Shown here in pieces: positions 59,601 through 64,000 of a DNA stretch of 64,000 nt. Origin of the DNA: Caenorhabditis elegans (taxonomy: Eukaryota; Nematoda; Chromadorea; Rhabditida; Rhabditidae); NCBI RefSeq assembly GCF_000002985.6, contig NC_003284.9, positions 17,546,001 through 17,610,000 on the forward strand, given 5' to 3'. Within the stretch, counting starts at the first letter, position 1. The number at the start of each line of letters is the position of its first letter. Both the position numbers and the translations under genes were made by a program. The notes under the pieces are model-generated. The model did no database searches. It saw nothing but the letters and a program-made list of their open reading frames with translations, and had not been told where the DNA came from.

Positions 59601-62600
59601 AATTTTTTAGTAGTTGTTAGGTTATTTATCGATTTTTCTCGATTCTGTCGCGTTTCAAGCGTTTTTCTCGTTTCGTAATGATAAAAATGTGGTAATTTTT
59701 ACGTTTTTCAAGAGTAATCTGAGCAGATGCAGGATTCGCAGGAGGAATTCATTTAAATTCTCAGTTTTTACTTGTAACGCTCAGGAAGTGTACTTTCGGA
59801 AGCTCAAAGGCTGATTTTCCCCTGCAATTTGGGCACTTCATTAAGTTTTCTGTCCATTTCGAAATGGTCAGTGGTTCTCTCTCATCTTGGAGAATATATG
59901 TTCGTTTCTGTCTCTTCTCTATCTCTCTGTCATACGCGCTCTTTTCGGTATTGTTATTTTATCCAAGCTTTTTTACTATATAATTTTTCGTTTATCGCTC
60001 TCTCCCTCTTATCGCTCTTTAACTTTTCTCTTTCCGTTTTTCGTGCACTCGCGCACTCGCTCTCCCTATCTATTCATCTATTTATCTCTAACAAGCTACT
60101 TTGGTAATTTTCGCGTTAAAAAATATCATGATCTGATGGACCAGGTCCCAAGAAAGACTTTCTATCGAGTGAAAGGCATACGTTTTTATGTGAAAGTGAC
60201 TCCATGAGTCTTGTGAATATTCCGATAACAATTATCGAGAGATTTTTGTGGATGATTTGTGGTTACCAGGTAACCACATCGCAGAAAGAGCAATTCTTTA
60301 TCGCGAAATTACGAGTTCAGGTCACGGCAGGGCTGTTATCAAGTCCAATTCGGCTACATTAGTTGAATGAGAAATATTATCGTGCATTTATGTCGCTTTT
60401 AAATTGACTGGTTGAACCAGATCGTGTATAGGAGTACAAGTCGACTCCGTGAGTCTCGAGTATATTCTGATTTCAGTTATGGAGATAATCCGTCAGCTGG
60501 TTTGTGTGTGTACGATTAGATTACCGGTAGATTTCGCAATTTACTTTTCCGTTATCTATCGTTTTTCAAGGTATCTCGTGTTCTCTTTTTTCCGGTGTAT
60601 CAACTTCTCTTGATTACGTAGGATTTCTACAAGTCTATGAAGGACTAGCGCAAGATTACTAAGGAGAAACGCGAGTCTACGTAAGAGTGGCGCAGGTCTC
60701 CGCAAGAGTGGCTCAGGGCTACGTAAGAGTGGCGCAGGCCTATGTAAGAGTGGCGCAGACCTACGTAGGAGTGATGAAAAGCCAGACTGGAAGTTCGATT
60801 TTGAATTGGCTCTTTGAAAAGCATCGAACGTATACGGATAGTCAGACGATATGGAATAGCTACATTTCGGGCCCCAGGGGCTCCAAGCCGAACAGTTGTC
60901 ATTTATATCATGTTTTATTTTTTAAGAGGTGATATTTTTTCAGTGTTGCTGCGTGTTTCGAGATCACGTATTTATTTACTCCCTCTAGATGTTATCCTTT
61001 GCTTTCCCGCGAATTTCATGATTGCCGTTTTTCAACTAACCCCGTTCCCGCTATAATCACGACGCAGACTACGTAGGAGTAGAGCAAGTTTACGTAGCAG
61101 GCATCCAAGTTTATGTAGGAAGTTGGCAGGGGCGGAGCTGGAAAAGTGAGATTCCGGTACTTGACTCTTTCTATCAGTTTTTATCCTATACTGTTAAGCG
61201 GTCGATCTAGGCAGTTATCATATCGAGTCGCGCGTATATTCTCTTTTGTCGTCTGCTAAATCAGGATTAACGAGAGGCCGTGTTCTGGTATACGTAAACT
61301 AGCTGTATACTTTTTTGGTTTTTTTGCCTACTCGTTTTTCATGGATTTAGTTTCAAACTATTTTCCGTTCCCTACTATTATTGACGACGAGGCTTCGTTA
61401 GTTTTGAGAAAGATATGTAGAAGTACCGCAAGTAGACGTAGGAATTACACACGTCTGCGCAACAGCCCCACAAGACTGGACAAGAAATTCGCAGACCGTG
61501 AAGTAATTTGTATTTCATTTTTCATTTTATCTTGCTATAATTGGTTCAGAGTTAAGCCACGGTTATCCGAGAGGTTTGATCCTGATATGGATATGACGTG
61601 GCAGTTACAGGCAGAGGGACCCGTCCTCCCTGAGTTTAAAGTCACACAGATGAGTGTAATCGGATATTTCTATGCAGTGTTTTTATCTCAATTAATTGGG
61701 TATTGAAGGGTTGGTATCCTGTCAAGATTTTATGTACGTAACTTTTTCCGTCATACTTTCGGTCGAGACACACTAAGACTTGACCTCTATAGCCCCAGGC
61801 TCTGCTTGTTCTACCCTATACCACACTATAACCCAAAAAATAAACCCATAATACCATAAATTTCGTGTTGACAAGAGCGCAGCTTGAACTGGGAAAACTA
61901 TTTCTCGGAGAGCGAAGCGAACCGAGAATTATATGTTTTCACCGAGAAAGCGGAGCGAGTATCGTAGCGCCAGCTTAAAGGCGCATCGCCTTTAGTGTTC
62001 GAAGGGTCTCGACGCGATGAAATCTTGCCTTGGCCGCAGCGGCGTTTTGTCACCATTCTACGTGTTGGTTCCCAGCCGCCCGCCCCACACATCTGTTATT
62101 CCAAAGTGCCATGCACCTACACTATATTCCAATCCTCCGTGAGGACATTAGGAACTATCCATAAAATGTGATTACACCGTAAGTTGATTGGCATCAGGTG
62201 AGCCTTCATTTTCCTTCAGATTCCGTCAGAGCGGGCAGTCGGTGTCAATCTGCAACAATAGCAGGTTGACCCTTGTGCTTGTTTCGGCGGTAGCCGGGAA
62301 GCTTAATTTTTGCAGTTCTGTAGAGTAAAATATTTTCGGATTTGGGCTCGTGGAGCCAGTTTCGAAGTTTGAATAATGATCTATTTTGCAGAGACTTATG
62401 TTTTCATCTATAGAGACCACAGAAACATCGACGTTCTTCGAGATTTCGAGTTTCGCACGACTTCTTTCCCGGCGCCGGATGCCGCAAGGAAACACGAATT
62501 ATCATATGCAGGTTCAAATTTTGGACAAATATTGAAAAAATCAGGTGTTTTTCGAAAAATTTATGAACCTAGATACGATAGATAGATAGCTTTTGACTTA

Positions 62601-64000
62601 TTTCCCATTAAAAATTTCGAACAAAAACCGGTAAAGGACGCCGATCCCAGCACTTCAAACATCGGAATTGAAGACAAACCATCGAATTTACTAAATATTC
62701 AGTTTCAGATAATACTAATTGGACTAGCGCCCATTCTTCAGATTTCATATTTGCATCGCTCAGCCGTCGGTCATCGTGACACATTTGGGAAGGCGGCTCC
62801 GAAATTCGGGTCCAGGATCGTCAGCCTTCGTCTATGCAGTGCTGTATTCGGTCGGAGAAAGGAGAGAAGAAAGAAGATGAGAAAAATAGGGAGGAACGTC
62901 GATCTCCATTCTGGACCGTTTTCCTCAGGCCGCATTGCTCTTCAGGGATGCAGTATTGCAAGGCGATTAGCTACTACTTAGGATTAACAGAGAAGTTTTT
63001 GTATTATTGATTTAAGGAAATACGTGTTTTATATGATTGTTTTAAGGAAACACGCCTATATGGCTCAGTAACCCATAATTCTGCACAAGTTTTTCAGTTT
63101 TCCCACGACAGACAGCAGTCTTCGACGTCACTCTCCGCTCAGCCACCAGTGTATCGACGACGATCAGAACCGAGGAAAAACGACTGCGAGGGAAACGATT
63201 GGACCACCCACCAGGATACTAATTACCCGTAATCAAAATTTCGAGGCCCTTATCTCATCGAATTCAAATTTGGGCGCCACGCGCCCAAATCCCCAATTAT
63301 TATCAATTATCACGTACCTATACCACACTATAACCCAAAAAATAAACCCATAATACCATAAATTTCGTGTTGACAAGAGCGCAGCTTGAACTGGGAAAAC
63401 TATTTCTCGGAGAGCGAAGCGAACCGAGAAATATTATTTTCAAATAGAAAATTTTTTTTTCTAGATTTCAATATCAAAAAAAGTTTTTTATTCAAAAAAT
63501 AGGACTATCCAAAAATAATTAGCCTCATAGCTCTGTTCACAAAGAAACCGCAAAAATTGGTCTTATTTGGGCCGTTTTTCAGGGAATTCTGGTTTTTCCA
63601 TTTTCAAATATATGAGATTTGTAATATTTACCTTGGAAGAGGTGCTTGGAAGTTCATCTTCTTCTTCTTCTTCTTCCTCTTCCTCCTCTTCATAACTTTT
63701 CTTTTTTTTTGCACTGCTTCCCATGGGAAACTCCTTTTTCGCCTTCGAAGCATGTTCATGCCACCTCGATTCTGCCATCACCTGAGCCATCGTTTTATCG
63801 CTCTCTCCTCGGTGCACAGCGGCAATATCACGCCGTGTTTGGTCGAATCTGGTAATTACGTCCACTGTGTAAAGGATGCGGTCCAATGTGCTGCGCACTG
63901 CAAAGAGGTCAGTTATGCCAAGTGGGCGAGGGAGAGAAATTTTTGGAGAAAGAAGAAGAAGAACGTACCGATTGTAGCGTCATCCTCGACTGGTGGAGCT
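56607..64000 (-). CDS. Large acidic coiled-coil protein, 3' part of gene
   Basis: Three exons are visible on the minus strand: 63969-64000 (cut by the window edge), 63632-63897 and 56607-58610. Phases agree (APPVEDDATI joins VRSTLDRILYTVD; STSSK joins PIKTPKPTP), so I treat them as one gene with a 5 kb last intron. In order, the visible 766 residues show a short helical start, a Glu run (YEEEEEEEEEEED), a Lys/Ala-rich helix (KKKADAARRKAQREAKKLE), a long Glu/Thr/Pro-rich disordered stretch, then a better-ordered C-terminal 350 residues starting WKPWLGEEVELYPLDLLP. That part contains a cluster of Leu-rich helices (REANVKQLECYEKQLEEVLE) and repeated aromatic motifs (RYYRFKPTWYTSSRVW). I do not recognise the family. 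No signal peptide or membrane segment is seen. The N terminus lies outside the window. Two separate genes are possible but the in-phase join argues against it. Confidence 0.78.
59385..61930. mobile_element. First of two tandem elements with shared ends
   Basis: This unit starts with a 137 bp segment (59385-59521: ATTATATGTTTTCCCCGAGA, then AAAGGCGCATCGCCTTTAG and GCCGCAGCGGCG) that recurs at 61925-62067. It ends with a 118 bp segment (61813-61930: ACCACACTATAACCCAAAAA to GCGAAGCGAACCGAG) that recurs at 63317-63431. The 2.3 kb interior is different from that of the next unit. Near the end is a TTTCTCGG/CCGAGAAA-type hairpin. Conserved ends around variable interiors suit a Helitron-like or other non-autonomous DNA element, but I see no clean TC...CTRR ends. 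It lies in the last intron of the acidic gene. Confidence 0.55.
60615..60775 (+). repeat. 21 bp minisatellite
   Basis: At least five head-to-tail copies of a 21 bp unit, GGCGCAGGTCTACGTAAGAG plus one base (T), are clear at 60670-60775. Diverged copies continue to the left and reappear at 61060-61125 (CAGACTACGTAGGAG). As 21 is a multiple of three, a repeated VAQxYVR peptide frame is created, which is probably not translated. Confidence 0.75.
61925..63431. mobile_element. Second tandem element with the same ends
   Basis: This copy starts at the same 140 bp start segment (61925-62067) and stops with the same end segment (63317-63431). Its interior (62068-63316) is unrelated to that of the first copy and contains GC-rich stretches without a recognised protein. 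Its last part holds a perfect 10 bp-stem palindrome at 63268-63290. The end of the first unit and start of this one overlap by a few bases, so the two are directly joined. Confidence 0.55.
63268..63290. repeat. Perfect 10 bp stem-loop
   Basis: ATTTGGGCGC, a CAC loop, then GCGCCCAAAT. The stem is exact and the loop has three bases. It lies 27 bp before the shared end segment, where a terminal hairpin would be expected in a Helitron-like element, but no CTRR follows at the usual distance. Confidence 0.9.

Noticed and set aside
60660..60780. X-chromosome dosage-compensation recruitment motif (MEX, GCGCAGGGAG core)
   Set aside because: GGCGCAGG words recur here but only as part of the 21 bp minisatellite, and none matches the full 12 bp motif.
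61341..61706. 121-codon plus ORF inside the first tandem element
   Set aside because: It reads like protein in places, but the upstream part covers degenerate minisatellite copies and no domain, splice site or second copy supports it.
1..64000. tRNA genes, miRNA hairpins, CRISPR arrays
   Set aside because: I scanned for B-box-like GGTTCGAATCC words and familiar nematode miRNA seeds and saw none. CRISPR arrays are not expected in a nematode genome and no spaced identical repeats were found.

Overview
The window reads as nematode nuclear DNA, most likely Caenorhabditis elegans. It is AT-rich, introns are short and end in TTTCAG, trans-splice-type acceptors abut start codons, degenerate (TTAGGC)n telomere-like tracts occur, and the gene families are nematode ones. 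From memory, the pairing of an inverted hlh-28/hlh-29 bHLH duplicate with abu-3 places it on the X chromosome; I could not check this.

Layout. 1-6.8 kb: a near-perfect 2.54 kb inverted duplication (arms 929-3466 and 4228-6765). Each arm carries one intact two-bHLH gene of the REF-1 family, transcribed outward from a 760 bp spacer. 7.2-8.5 kb: a GC-richer, hairpin-rich segment, then an abu/pqn-type Cys/Gln-rich secreted protein gene interrupted by two in-frame stops. 9.4-15.4 kb (minus): an 11-exon gene for a single-pass membrane protein with a long tail full of tyrosine motifs, like an SH2-docking transmembrane adaptor. 20.7-21.5 kb (minus): a small Ly6/uPAR-like protein, probably GPI-anchored. 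22.6-25.9 kb (minus): a nine-exon FMRFamide-receptor-type GPCR. 26-54 kb: about 28 kb with no convincing gene, holding telomere-like tracts, a small LTR retrotransposon with intact terminal hallmarks, a hAT-type MITE with an 8 bp target duplication, a large foldback, other MITEs, an (AT)n tract and a G10 run. 54.5-55.4 kb (plus): a 140-residue single-domain galectin, probably lec-9. 56.6 to beyond 64 kb (minus): the 3' part of a large acidic coiled-coil gene whose 5 kb intron holds two tandem elements with shared ends and different interiors.

The genes do not form an operon. A theme is signalling and cell-surface proteins: Notch-target-type bHLH factors, an adaptor-like membrane protein, a peptide GPCR, a Ly6 protein and a galectin. 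The most interesting item is the multi-tyrosine membrane protein at 9432-15426. Next are the inverted bHLH palindrome with its breakpoint inside a MITE, and the compact LTR element.
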